Shown here: positions 6,791 through 14,006 of the stretch, in pieces
Layout: each line of letters starts with the position of its first letter
How positions within the stretch are numbered: the stretch's first letter is position 1
DNA from: DASRHY01 sp046765875
GTDB taxonomy: Bacteria > Actinomycetota > Actinomycetes > Propionibacteriales > Kribbellaceae
Reading direction: 5' to 3'
Assembly: GCA_046765875.1 (NCBI GenBank)
Contig: JBKPSJ010000084.1
Span: 1 to 14,006 of the forward strand
Length of the DNA stretch: 14,006 nucleotides
Notes under the pieces: model-generated
What the model saw: only the letters and a program-made list of their open reading frames with translations
The model's database searches: none
Told to the model about the DNA's origin: nothing
Program-made: the position numbers and the translations under genes

Positions 6791-7807
6791 ATGAGTGTCC
6801 ACCTCGGCGCAGGAACCGCTGCGCCCACCACCAGGTCGTACGCCATCGAGGCGCACGACCTGGTCAAGACCTATGGCGACGTGCGCGCCCTGGACGGCTT
6901 CGGCTTCGCCGTCCCGGCCGGCACCGTCTTCGGACTGCTCGGCCCGAACGGCGCCGGCAAGTCCACCACCATCAAGATCCTCACCACCCTGACCGAGGCG
7001 TCGTCGGGTACGGCGACCGTCGCGGGTCATGACGTACGCCGCGAGGCCGATGCCGTACGCCGGACGATCGGCGTGGTCACCCAGCGGTCGGGTACGGATC
7101 CGCAGGCCACCGGCCGTGAGAACCTGATCCTGGCCGGGCGGATCTACGGCATGCGCGGCACCGACGTGAAGACCCGCGCGGACCGGTTGCTCGAGCGGTT
7201 CGGACTGACCGACGCGGCTCGCCGAGTGGTGCGCACGTACTCCGGCGGTATGCAGCGCAAGCTCGACGTCGCGATGGGCCTGATGCATCGGCCGGAGGTG
7301 CTGTTCCTCGATGAGCCGACCACCGGGCTGGACCCGCAGGCGCGCGCCGACATGTGGGCCGAGATCGCCCGGATGGCCGAGGACGGGATGACCGTACTGC
7401 TGACCACGCACTACCTGGAGGAGGCCGACCAGCTCGCCGACCACCTGGTGATCGTGGACCGCGGCAAGCAGGTCGCCGAGGGTACGCCCGACCAGCTCAA
7501 GAGCGGGCTGCGCGGCGACGCCGTCGTCGTGGAGCTCGCGACCGACGCCGACCTGACCAGGGCGGCCAAGGCCGTCTGGGACATCGACGGCACCAGCGAG
7601 ATCACCGTCGACGGCCGCTCGGTACGGGCCCGGGTCGACCACGGCGCGACCGCCGTCCCGGCTGTGCTCGCCACGCTCGAGGCGATCGGTGCGCCGGTCG
7701 CGGCCATCACCGTCGCCCGGCCCTCGCTGGACGACGTCTACCTGCGGCACACCGGCCGCACGTTCACCTCGGCCGACGAGGCCGCGGAAGAGGGAGGGGA
7801 CCGATGA
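6791..7807 (+). CDS. DrrA-type ABC exporter ATP-binding protein (daunorubicin-resistance family)
   Basis: 338 residues from ATG 6791 with AGAGGAGA at 6777-6784. Every nucleotide-binding element is canonical: Walker A GPNGAGKST (51-59), Q-loop Gln98, signature YSGGMQ (150-155), Walker B VLFLDEP with Asp174-Glu175, D-loop GLDPQ and H-loop His207 in TTHYLEEAD. The late segment RPSLDDVYLRHTG near the C-terminus is the hallmark end of the DrrA/DUF4162 type, in which the domain after about residue 225 contacts the permease. Known: DrrA with DrrB exports anthracyclines in antibiotic producers, and homologues move many drugs and lipids. Inferred: this pair handles a toxic or self-made compound. Its stop overlaps the permease start as ATGA, so translation is coupled. 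The resident PadR protein is the likely controller. Confidence 0.94.
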   Translation: MSVHLGAGTAAPTTRSYAIEAHDLVKTYGDVRALDGFGFAVPAGTVFGLLGPNGAGKSTTIKILTTLTEASSGTATVAGHDVRREADAVRRTIGVVTQRSGTDPQATGRENLILAGRIYGMRGTDVKTRADRLLERFGLTDAARRVVRTYSGGMQRKLDVAMGLMHRPEVLFLDEPTTGLDPQARADMWAEIARMAEDGMTVLLTTHYLEEADQLADHLVIVDRGKQVAEGTPDQLKSGLRGDAVVVELATDADLTRAAKAVWDIDGTSEITVDGRSVRARVDHGATAVPAVLATLEAIGAPVAAITVARPSLDDVYLRHTGRTFTSADEAAEEGGDR

Positions 7808-8586
7808 GCACCGCGACCTTCGTCCCGCACACCGGTTACCTGACCGGCCGGTTGCTGCGGGCCACCATCAGGCAACCGGCGTTCGTGGCGATCACGCTGG
7901 TCCAGCCGATGATCTGGCTGCTGCTGTTCGGTCAGTTGTTCAAGCGTGTGGTCGAGATCCCCGGATTCAGCGGCGGGACGTACATCGACTTCCTCACGCC
8001 GGGCGTGGTGGTGATGACCGTGCTGTTCTCGTCGGGGTGGACCGGGATGGCCTACATCGAGGACATGAACCGCGGCGTGATGGACAAGTTCCTGTCCTCG
8101 CCGGTCAGCCGCGGCGCCATGATGGCGTCGTCGACGGTGAACCAGGCCGTCTCGACCGTGGTCCAGTCGCTGGTGATCGTTGCCATCGGCATCCTCGCGG
8201 GCGCCCGGTACGACGGCGGTGTGCCCGGCGTGCTGGTGCTGCTGGTCGCGGCGGTCCTGCTGGCCGGGTCGTTCAGCGCATTGTCGAACGGGATGGCGCT
8301 GATCGTACGGACCCGGGAGGCGCTGATCGGCTTCTCCACGATGCTGACGCTGCCGCTGTCGTTCCTGTCGTCGGCGATCATGGACAAGGAGACCGCGCCG
8401 GAGTGGATCCAGACCGTGGCCAGGTACAACCCGGTCGACTGGGCGGTGGTGGCCAGCCGGCAGGCGCTGTCGGCGAACCCCGACTGGTCCGCGGTATGGA
8501 TCCGGCTGGCCGGGCTGGCGGTTGTCGCCGTGGTCACCGGGTGGATCGCTACCCGAGCCTTCCGGTCGTACCAGAAGAGTCTGTGA
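7804..8586 (+). CDS. DrrB-type ABC-2 exporter permease
   Basis: 260 residues, with ATG 7804 overlapping the drrA-like stop by four bases. Six hydrophobic helices are visible: about 26-46, 63-83, 112-133, 139-160, 172-191 and 231-252. The ABC-2 signature region between helices 2 and 3 reads YIEDMNRGVMDKFLSSPVSRGA, a near-textbook DrrB/NodJ-type coupling segment. The extracellular loop before the last helix carries PEWIQTVARYNPVDWAV, also typical of this family. Known role: the membrane half of a drug exporter in the cytoplasmic membrane, working as a dimer with DrrA-type ATPases. The substrate cannot be inferred from sequence; no resistance determinant other than this pair is nearby. Confidence 0.93.
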   Translation: MSTATFVPHTGYLTGRLLRATIRQPAFVAITLVQPMIWLLLFGQLFKRVVEIPGFSGGTYIDFLTPGVVVMTVLFSSGWTGMAYIEDMNRGVMDKFLSSPVSRGAMMASSTVNQAVSTVVQSLVIVAIGILAGARYDGGVPGVLVLLVAAVLLAGSFSALSNGMALIVRTREALIGFSTMLTLPLSFLSSAIMDKETAPEWIQTVARYNPVDWAVVASRQALSANPDWSAVWIRLAGLAVVAVVTGWIATRAFRSYQKSL

Positions 8587-8587
8587 G

Positions 8588-8627
8588 CACTCAGTGAACG
8601 GTTGGGCTGCGGGGAACGTTATGAGTG
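8588..8627. repeat. Interrupted palindrome between the exporter and the LysR gene
   Basis: CACTCA (8588-8593) is the reverse complement of TGAGTG (8622-8627). Inside it AACG (8597-8600) matches CGTT (8617-8620), with TT/AA also able to pair (8602-8603/8615-8616). It begins right after the permease stop and ends 31 bases before the LysR start. It could be a terminator hairpin for the exporter operon or an autoregulatory site for the LysR protein. Confidence 0.4.
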
Positions 8628-8658
8628 ACGACGGACCCCAGCTGAGAGGCGGGCGGCC

Positions 8659-9537
8659 TTGCAACTCAACCTTCACCGGCTGTGGATCTTCATGCAGGTC
8701 GTCGAGTGCGGCGGCTTCTCCGCCGCCGCACAGCGGCTGTACATGAGCCAGCCCTCGGTCTCGAACCAGGTCCGCCAGCTCGAGCGGTCGCTGAACACCA
8801 CGCTGATCGACCGCTCGGGCGCCCGGATCCGGCCGACGGCCGAGGGCGATGTCCTGATGGGGTACGCCCGGCAGATATTCCAGCTGGCCGACGAGGCGGT
8901 TGCCGCCCTCCATCAGCTCTCCGGCGTACGGACCGGGCGGCTGGTGGTCGGCGGCACCACCAACGTCGGTACCTACCTACTGCCCGAGCTGATGGCGGAC
9001 TTCCGCCGGCACTACCCAGGGGTCGACTGCGACCTGTTCGTCGGGACCGGCGCGCAGGTACTCAAGCAGCTGACCGACGGCGGGGTCGGGCTGGCGATGC
9101 TCACCGATCCACCCTCCGGCTCACACCTCGTGACGACGCCGGTACTGTCCGAACGACTGCTTATCGTCTCGGCACCGGGCCACCGGCTGGCCGGCAAGAC
9201 CGTCAGGCCGGACGATCTCGCCGGCGAACGGTTCGTCCTGCGAGAGCGCGGCTCGTCCGCGCGGGACGATGCCGACGAGGCGCTCGCGAGCTGGCGGCTC
9301 GGGCCCATCGCGACACACGAGGTGTGGGGAGCCGACACGCTCACGCAGGCCGTGGCCGACGGCGAGGGCATCGCACCGGTCTCCGAGCACGCGGTCCGCG
9401 GCGACCTCGCCGACGGCCGGCTGGTGACCATCGACGTCGACCCGCCGCTACCGACCCGCGACGTCGTCCTGGCCCACCGTCGCGACCGCCTCCTCGCCCC
9501 CGCTGAGGCAGCCTTCCTGACCCACGTCACCAGGTGA
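8659..9537 (+). CDS. LysR-family transcriptional regulator
   Basis: 292 residues. The start is TTG 8659, supported by GAGAGG at 8644-8649 and by the family beginning directly there (QLNLHRLWIFMQV). Residues about 3-62 form the LysR winged helix-turn-helix, with FSAAAQRLYMSQPSVSNQVRQLE as the recognition helices. A linker helix follows (about 63-85), then the effector-binding domain from about 88 (GRLVVGGTTNVGTYLLPELMADF) to the end. Known: tetrameric activators/repressors that bind a small-molecule co-inducer and often control a divergent neighbour. The usual divergent target is absent: the gene ahead is the exporter in the same orientation and the gene behind is the convergent P450. Its target is therefore unclear; the exporter, the P450, or itself are candidates. 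No ligand can be predicted. Confidence 0.93.
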   Translation: MQLNLHRLWIFMQVVECGGFSAAAQRLYMSQPSVSNQVRQLERSLNTTLIDRSGARIRPTAEGDVLMGYARQIFQLADEAVAALHQLSGVRTGRLVVGGTTNVGTYLLPELMADFRRHYPGVDCDLFVGTGAQVLKQLTDGGVGLAMLTDPPSGSHLVTTPVLSERLLIVSAPGHRLAGKTVRPDDLAGERFVLRERGSSARDDADEALASWRLGPIATHEVWGADTLTQAVADGEGIAPVSEHAVRGDLADGRLVTIDVDPPLPTRDVVLAHRRDRLLAPAEAAFLTHVTR

Positions 9538-9543
9538 CCGGGC

Positions 9544-10860
9544 TCAGACGGCGGCGCGGCCGTAGTCGGCGTTGAGGCGGACCGGGAGGGACTCGATGCC
9601 GTAGACGAGGGAGAAGTCGCGGAACCGGAGCTGCTCGGGCCGGGCGGCCAGCGACATGTCGGGGAATCGCCGGGCCAGCGACCTGAACGCGCAGCGCAGC
9701 TCCATCCGGGCCAGCTCGGAGCCGACGCAGCGGTGGAACCCGTGCCCGAAGGCCAGGTGTGCGCTGCCCGGCCCGTACCCGCCCATTCGGTGTGGGTTGA
9801 AGCTGTCGCTTTCGGGGCCGAACATCGCGTGGTCGCGGTTCGCCCCGCTGAGCGAGACCGACACCAGATCGCCCTTCTTGACCTGCTTGCCGAACAGCTC
9901 AATGTCCTGCTTCGGGAACCGTGGAAAGGCCACCTGGACCACGCCGAGATAGCGCAGCAGCTCCTCGATGATCTGCTCGACACCCTCGTCCCGCACGACC
10001 GTCGCGTACGTCTCGGGGCTCTGCAGCAGCACCATGGTGCCCAGCGCGAGCATGCTGGCCGAGGTCTCGTACCCGCCGAGGAAGACGCCGTCGGCGAGGC
10101 CGCCGAGCTCGATGTCGTCGATCTCGTCGCCGTGCTCCTCGATGATGCCGCCGATCAACCCGGGACCCGGGTTCGTACGCTGCTTGCGCACCATCTCGAT
10201 CAGGAAGGCACGCGACTCCTGCGCCGAACCGAACACGCCGGGCCCGCCCTTGGACAGGTCGAACCGGGCCGGGCCGAGCTCGCGGAACCGCTCGCGATCC
10301 TCGACCGGCAGCCCGAGCAGCTCGCTGATCACCTGGAACGGCACCGGGAACGCGAACGTCTGGACCAGGTCGGCCACCGGTCCGGCCGCGGCCACCTCGT
10401 CGAGTTGGCGGTCGACGATCTCGGTGATCAGCGGCTCGAGCCGGGCCAGCTTGCGCATCGTGAACTCCGGCGTCAGGAACTTGCGCAGCCGGGTGTGGTC
10501 CGGCGGGTCGGTGAACCCGAGCCCGCCGATACCTTCCGCGGTCGCGCTGTCACCGCCGCCGACCAGCGGCCGGATGTCGTTGCTGAAGTTGGTGGTGTCG
10601 GCGAGAACGGCGCGGGCCTCGTGGTACCCGGTCACGATCCAGACGTTGATCCCGAACAGCCGCTTGAGCAGGTGCACCGGCTCGGTCTCGCGGACCCGGC
10701 CGAGATCGGGCACCGGATCGACGCCGTTGCGGCGCAGCGGCATCGAGACGCTGCGCGGGATCACCTTGAGCCGGGCGAGGTCGAGGCTACCGCCGGTGGC
10801 GCGTCGCATCAGCCGGCGGCCCACCCGCCGCTTGACGTTCGACAGCAGCGTGGACGACAT
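9544..10860 (-). CDS. Cytochrome P450 monooxygenase (soluble bacterial class I type)
   Basis: 438 residues from the ATG at 10860, with GGAGGGGA (complement of 10865-10872) five bases ahead. Visible: the C-helix DPPDHTRLRKFLTPEFT, I-helix GGYETSAS carrying the acid-threonine pair for O2 activation, the K-helix E-x-x-R in EELLR, and the heme loop FGHGFHRCVGSELAR with thiolate ligand Cys378. No membrane anchor is present, as usual for bacterial P450s. Known: these enzymes insert one oxygen atom using electrons from ferredoxin and its reductase. Neither is encoded nearby, so partners must come from elsewhere. The sequence resembles the broad actinomycete CYP105/107-like group, but family number and substrate cannot be assigned by eye. 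It is convergent with the LysR gene, with only six bases between stops. Confidence 0.94.
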   Translation of the reverse strand: MSSTLLSNVKRRVGRRLMRRATGGSLDLARLKVIPRSVSMPLRRNGVDPVPDLGRVRETEPVHLLKRLFGINVWIVTGYHEARAVLADTTNFSNDIRPLVGGGDSATAEGIGGLGFTDPPDHTRLRKFLTPEFTMRKLARLEPLITEIVDRQLDEVAAAGPVADLVQTFAFPVPFQVISELLGLPVEDRERFRELGPARFDLSKGGPGVFGSAQESRAFLIEMVRKQRTNPGPGLIGGIIEEHGDEIDDIELGGLADGVFLGGYETSASMLALGTMVLLQSPETYATVVRDEGVEQIIEELLRYLGVVQVAFPRFPKQDIELFGKQVKKGDLVSVSLSGANRDHAMFGPESDSFNPHRMGGYGPGSAHLAFGHGFHRCVGSELARMELRCAFRSLARRFPDMSLAARPEQLRFRDFSLVYGIESLPVRLNADYGRAAV

Positions 10861-10927
10861 CAGTTCCCCTCCGACAAGTCCGGCGTGATCACCTTCGACG
10901 CTACGGAGGCGATCCGCGGTGGTGAAG

Positions 10928-10939
10928 GGTGCTGACACC
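10928..10939. promoter_or_regulatory. Candidate operator upstream of the P450 gene
   Basis: GGTG-CTGA-CACC is a 12-base palindrome (longer alternative pairing GGGTG/CACCC at 10927-10931/10939-10943). It lies about 70 bases before the P450 start codon on the minus-strand side. No convincing promoter hexamers were seen around it, so this is a positional guess only. Confidence 0.25.
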
Positions 10940-11155
10940 ACCCGTCAGGTAGCGCTGGGACTACTACGCCACGGAAGAGGGTCACCGGACGGCCAGTAGG
11001 ACGCACAGTTGCACCATGCCAACCAATGCGTGGCGCGCGCCATCGGTATTTACCCGCATCGAACCCTGGCCTCCGCGGCGACATCAGTCGAACAAAGATG
11101 CCCATACGGGTCTCGGAATGAGCAGAGATGTCGGATGCAGGGGCTCTTACCTGAG

Positions 11156-11173
11156 AGTGACCGTCCTGTCACT
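11156..11173. repeat. 18-base palindrome in the topA leader
   Basis: AGTGAC (11156-11161) and GTCACT (11168-11173) are exact inverted copies separated by CGTCCT, about 190 bases ahead of topA. The dimensions suit a dimeric regulator. No matching copy was noticed elsewhere in the window. Confidence 0.4.
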
Positions 11174-11199
11174 AGCTGACCCGGCGGAACACAACAAAT

Positions 11200-11218
11200 C
11201 GGTTAACGGTTACGGTTC
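11200..11218 (+). repeat. Three tandem CGGTTA-like hexamers upstream of topA
   Basis: CGGTTA (11200-11205), an extra A, CGGTTA (11207-11212), then CGGTTC (11213-11218). The repeat sits about 150 bases before the topA start, in the most AT-rich part of the intergenic region. It could be a binding site or part of the promoter; the sequence alone does not decide. Confidence 0.35.
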
Positions 11219-11364
11219 ATCGAGTCGTACGCTCTGACTCCGTCGGCGAGGTGACGTCCACAGCGGCGCCGCCAGCGGCGCGGACGACGGCGTACGGAGC
11301 GGGGACGAACGGAACAGACAGAGGGGACCGGGTCCAACGCGAGCCGGGAGGAGCTAGGAGAGCA

Positions 11365-14006
11365 GTGACAACGACCAGTGCGGAGCGCACGGGGCAGCGC
11401 CTTGTGATCGTGGAGTCGCCGTCCAAGGCGAGGACGATCGCGAGCTACCTCGGGCCGGGCTACACGGTCGAGTCCAGCGTCGGCCATGTCCGCGACCTGC
11501 CCAGCGGTGCCGACGAGATCCCGGCCAAGTACAAGCAGCTGCCGTGGGCCCGGCTCGGCGTCAACATCGACGACGACTTCGAGCCGCTGTACGTGGTGTC
11601 GGCGAACAAGAAGCAGACCATCCGCAAGCTCAGGGACCTGCTCAAGTCCGCCGACGAGTTGTACCTCGCGACCGACGAGGACCGCGAGGGTGAGGCGATC
11701 GCCTGGCACCTGCTCGACGAGCTCAAGCCCAAGATCCCGGTGCACCGGATGGTGTTCCACGAGATCACCCCGCAGGCCATCGCCGAGGCGGTGGCGAACC
11801 CGCGCGCCATCGACGAGTCGCTGGTCGACGCCCAGGAGGCGCGCCGGATCCTGGACCGGCTGTACGGCTACGAGGTCTCGCCGGTGTTGTGGAAGAAGGT
11901 CATGCCGAAGCTGTCGGCGGGCCGGGTGCAGTCGGTCGCGGTCCGGCTGGTGGTGGACCGCGAGCGCGAGCGGATGGCGTTCCGCACCGCGACGTACTGG
12001 GACCTCGACGCCACCCTCGACGCCGGTGAGAGCCGCACACCGCGGCTGTTCCCGAGCCGGCTGGCCGGCATCGACGGCAAGCGTGTCGCCCAGGGCCGCG
12101 ACTTCAACGCCACCGGCGAGTTGCGCAACGACGTACGGCACCTCGACGAGGCGGCGGCGACCGCGCTGGCCACCGCGCTGCGCGAGGCGCCGTTCACCGT
12201 CCGGTCGATCGAGTCCAAGCCGTACACCCGCAAGCCGTACGCGCCGTTCCGGACCACCACCATGCAGCAGGAGGCGTCCCGCAAGCTCGGGATGTCGGCC
12301 TCGCAGGCGATGCAGACCGCTCAGCGGCTATACGAGAACGGCTTCATCACCTATATGCGGACCGACTCGATCACCTTGTCCGACACCGCGATCACCGCGG
12401 CCCGCTCGCAGGTCCGCGAGCTGTACGGTGCCGACTACCTGCCGGACAAGCCGCGCATCTACACCTCGAAGGTGAAGAACGCACAGGAGGCGCACGAGGC
12501 GATCCGCCCGGCCGGTGCGACGTTCCGGACCCCGGCTCAGACCGGGCTGACCGGCGCCGAGTACCGGCTCTACGAGCTGATCTGGATGCGCACGATCGCA
12601 TCGCAGATGAAAGACGCCGAGGGCCGCAGCGTGTCGATCCGGCTGGAGGCGCCGGCCACGACCGGTGAGCTGTGTGAGTTCACCTCGTCCGGCCGGGTGA
12701 TCACGTTCTACGGCTTCCTCAAGGCGTACGTCGAGGGGGCCGACGACCCGACCACGCAGACCGACGACCAGCAGACCCAGCTGCCCGACGTAGCCGAGGG
12801 CGACGTTCTGTCGGCGGAGGAGGTCGTGGCGTCCGGGCACGAGACCAAGCCACCGGCCAGGTACACCGAGGCCACGCTCATCCGCGAGCTGGAGGAGCGC
12901 GAGATCGGCCGGCCGTCGACGTACGCGTCGATCATCGGCACCATCCAGGCCCGCGGGTACATCTACAAGAAGGGCACCGCGCTGGTGCCGGCCTGGCTGG
13001 CGTTCGCGGTGGTCCGACTGCTCGAGGAGCACTTCACCCGGCTGATCGACTACACGTTCACCGCGAACATGGAGGACGTGCTCGACAACGTCGCGGCCGG
13101 GAACGAGGCGCGCGAGCGGGTGCTGCACCGGTTCTACTTCGGCGACAACGACCTCGAGGGCCTGCACTCGATGGTCAACGACCTCGGTGAGATCGACGCC
13201 CGCGAGATGTCGACGTTCCCGATCGCAGACGGGCTGGCGGTGCGGGTCGGCCGCTATGGTCCGTACGTCGAGGACGGCGACGGCAACCGCGCGAACGTGC
13301 CCGACGACCTGCCGCCGGACGAGCTGACCGCGGACAAGGCTCGCGAGCTTCTCACCCAGCCGGCCGGCGTCGAGCACGAGCTGGGCTCCGTCCCGGACAC
13401 CGGTCTCAAGGTGGTCGCGAAGGCCGGCCGGTTCGGTCCGTACGTGACCGAGGTGCTGCCCGACGACGCGCAGAAGGGGGTCAAGCCGCGCACCGGCTCG
13501 CTGCTCAAGTCGATGTCGCTGGACACGGTGACCCTCGACGACGCGCTCAAGCTGCTGTCGCTGCCCCGTGTGGTCGGCGTCGACCCGGACTCCGGTGCGG
13601 AGATCACCGCGCAGAACGGCCGCTACGGTCCGTACCTGAAGAAGGGCTCGGACTCGCGCTCGCTGGAGACCGAGGATCAGCTCTTCAACGTCACCCTGGA
13701 CGAGGCGCTCAAGATCTACGCCCAGCCGAAGACCCGGGGCCGCCGGGCCGCGGCGCCCCCGCTCAAGGAGCTCGGCGAGGACCCGGAGTCGGGCAATCCG
13801 GTGGTGGTCAAGGAGGGCCGGTTCGGTCCGTACGTGACCGACGGGGAGACCAACGCGACCTTGCGCAAGGACGACTCCGTTGAGTCGATCTCGCTGCTGC
13901 GTGCCGCCGAACTGCTGGCCGACAAGCGCGCCCGTGGCCCGGTCAAGCGCGCCAAGAAGGCCGCCGCCAAGAAGACCACCGCCAAGAAGACCACTGTCAA
14001 GAAGAC
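11365..14006 (+). CDS. topA: DNA topoisomerase I, actinobacterial type (3' end outside window)
   Basis: 880 codons are visible from GTG 11365 (AGGAG at 11356-11360), and the frame is still open at the right edge. The TOPRIM domain opens the protein: LVIVESPSKA with Glu17, then ATDEDREGEA with Asp104 and Asp106 for Mg2+. The catalytic tyrosine is Tyr330 in FITYMRTDS, close to the family's usual position. The LSAGRVQSVAVRLV and RPAGATFRTP segments are also typical. The C-terminus has no CxxC zinc fingers. It carries four GR(Y/F)GPY repeats starting at residues 629, 688, 752 and 818, then a Lys/Ala/Thr-rich basic tail beginning near 855. Known: it relaxes negative supercoils by single-strand passage and is essential in actinobacteria, where the lysine tail aids processive relaxation. 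Likely lacking only a short part of the tail. Confidence 0.97.
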   Translation, partial: MTTTSAERTGQRLVIVESPSKARTIASYLGPGYTVESSVGHVRDLPSGADEIPAKYKQLPWARLGVNIDDDFEPLYVVSANKKQTIRKLRDLLKSADELYLATDEDREGEAIAWHLLDELKPKIPVHRMVFHEITPQAIAEAVANPRAIDESLVDAQEARRILDRLYGYEVSPVLWKKVMPKLSAGRVQSVAVRLVVDRERERMAFRTATYWDLDATLDAGESRTPRLFPSRLAGIDGKRVAQGRDFNATGELRNDVRHLDEAAATALATALREAPFTVRSIESKPYTRKPYAPFRTTTMQQEASRKLGMSASQAMQTAQRLYENGFITYMRTDSITLSDTAITAARSQVRELYGADYLPDKPRIYTSKVKNAQEAHEAIRPAGATFRTPAQTGLTGAEYRLYELIWMRTIASQMKDAEGRSVSIRLEAPATTGELCEFTSSGRVITFYGFLKAYVEGADDPTTQTDDQQTQLPDVAEGDVLSAEEVVASGHETKPPARYTEATLIRELEEREIGRPSTYASIIGTIQARGYIYKKGTALVPAWLAFAVVRLLEEHFTRLIDYTFTANMEDVLDNVAAGNEARERVLHRFYFGDNDLEGLHSMVNDLGEIDAREMSTFPIADGLAVRVGRYGPYVEDGDGNRANVPDDLPPDELTADKARELLTQPAGVEHELGSVPDTGLKVVAKAGRFGPYVTEVLPDDAQKGVKPRTGSLLKSMSLDTVTLDDALKLLSLPRVVGVDPDSGAEITAQNGRYGPYLKKGSDSRSLETEDQLFNVTLDEALKIYAQPKTRGRRAAAPPLKELGEDPESGNPVVVKEGRFGPYVTDGETNATLRKDDSVESISLLRAAELLADKRARGPVKRAKKAAAKKTTAKKTTVKK

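Larger units (their letters stand above)
10861..11364. other. Long divergent intergenic region between the P450 gene and topA
   Basis: About 500 bases without a supportable gene. Short frames on both strands here (for example 10860-11105 minus and 11016-11237 plus) show no family features and no good ribosome sites. It should contain the P450 promoter and the topA promoter. Notable contents: the palindrome at 10928-10939, AGTGAC-N6-GTCACT at 11156-11173, and three CGGTT repeats at 11200-11218 in a locally AT-richer patch. No perfect -35/-10 pair was found. Confidence 0.6.

Noticed and set aside
5822..7750. A 642-codon open frame on the minus strand opposite padR and the DrrA-type gene
   Set aside because: It shadows two clear genes, is rich in Arg/Gly/Asp/His/Val typical of antisense reading of high-GC DNA, and has no domain.
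938..10860. An undescribed defence, secretion or biosynthetic system
   Set aside because: Each gene belongs to a common family, there is no core biosynthetic enzyme, toxin, nuclease or repeat array, and operon structure supports only small regulator/exporter modules.
9733..10935. 400-codon plus-strand frame opposite the P450
   Set aside because: The P450 motifs on the minus strand are unambiguous, and this frame is compositional noise.
10860..11105. Possible 81-residue protein upstream of the P450
   Set aside because: Start is poorly placed, there is no ribosome site, and it runs directly into the P450's ribosome-binding site; no family features.
12328..13377. 349-codon minus-strand frame inside topA
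   Set aside because: Composition is that of antisense topA; the plus strand carries the catalytic tyrosine and repeat motifs throughout.
13426..13841. 26-base direct repeat as a mobile or recombination element
   Set aside because: It encodes the GRFGPYVT motif of two homologous TopA domain repeats.

Overview
This is a high-GC actinomycete chromosome segment. The third-codon-position G/C bias, the frequent GTG/TTG starts, a zinc-finger-free topoisomerase I with a lysine-rich tail, and a membrane pyrophosphatase near topA all fit. The taste for GTACG-type codons suggests Nocardioidaceae/Kribbella or a relative, but the genus is a guess. The window looks chromosomal. I see no insertion sequence, tRNA, rRNA, CRISPR array or phage gene.

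Layout, left to right. (1) 2-610: the last ~200 codons of the proton-pumping pyrophosphatase hppA, ending at a GC-rich hairpin. (2) 938-2705: a two-gene ABC-2 exporter operon (ATPase then permease). (3) 2784-4247: a SAM-dependent methyltransferase with an NPPF motif, preceded by two hairpins. (4) 4232-5805, minus strand: a soluble TPR-like/GGDEF diguanylate cyclase whose last ~55 codons are displaced by a one-base frameshift. Its 3' end overlaps that of the methyltransferase. (5) 5939-6643: a PadR-family repressor, divergent from the cyclase, with a good sigma-70-type promoter overlaid by TGACA/TGTCA half-sites. (6) 6791-8586: a DrrAB-type drug/antibiotic exporter pair (ATGA overlap). (7) 8659-9537: a LysR-type regulator with a TTG start. 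(8) 9544-10860, minus strand: a cytochrome P450 convergent with it. (9) ~500 bp of non-coding DNA with several palindromes, then topA from 11365 running off the right edge at codon 880.

How the genes may work together. hppA and topA are housekeeping anchors. As I recall, they also lie close together in Streptomyces, so the genes between them look like a lineage-variable accessory block. The clearest functional module is PadR + DrrA + DrrB: a repressor that probably senses a compound, next to an exporter. The LysR regulator and the P450 could belong to a small xenobiotic or specialised-metabolite response, but only proximity supports that. The cyclase would make c-di-GMP, which controls development in Streptomyces. 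Its broken 3' end means its activity in this strain is uncertain.

I found no convincing new multi-gene system. The points most worth a second look are the cyclase frameshift, the shared divergent control region at 5806-5938, and the palindrome-rich topA leader.
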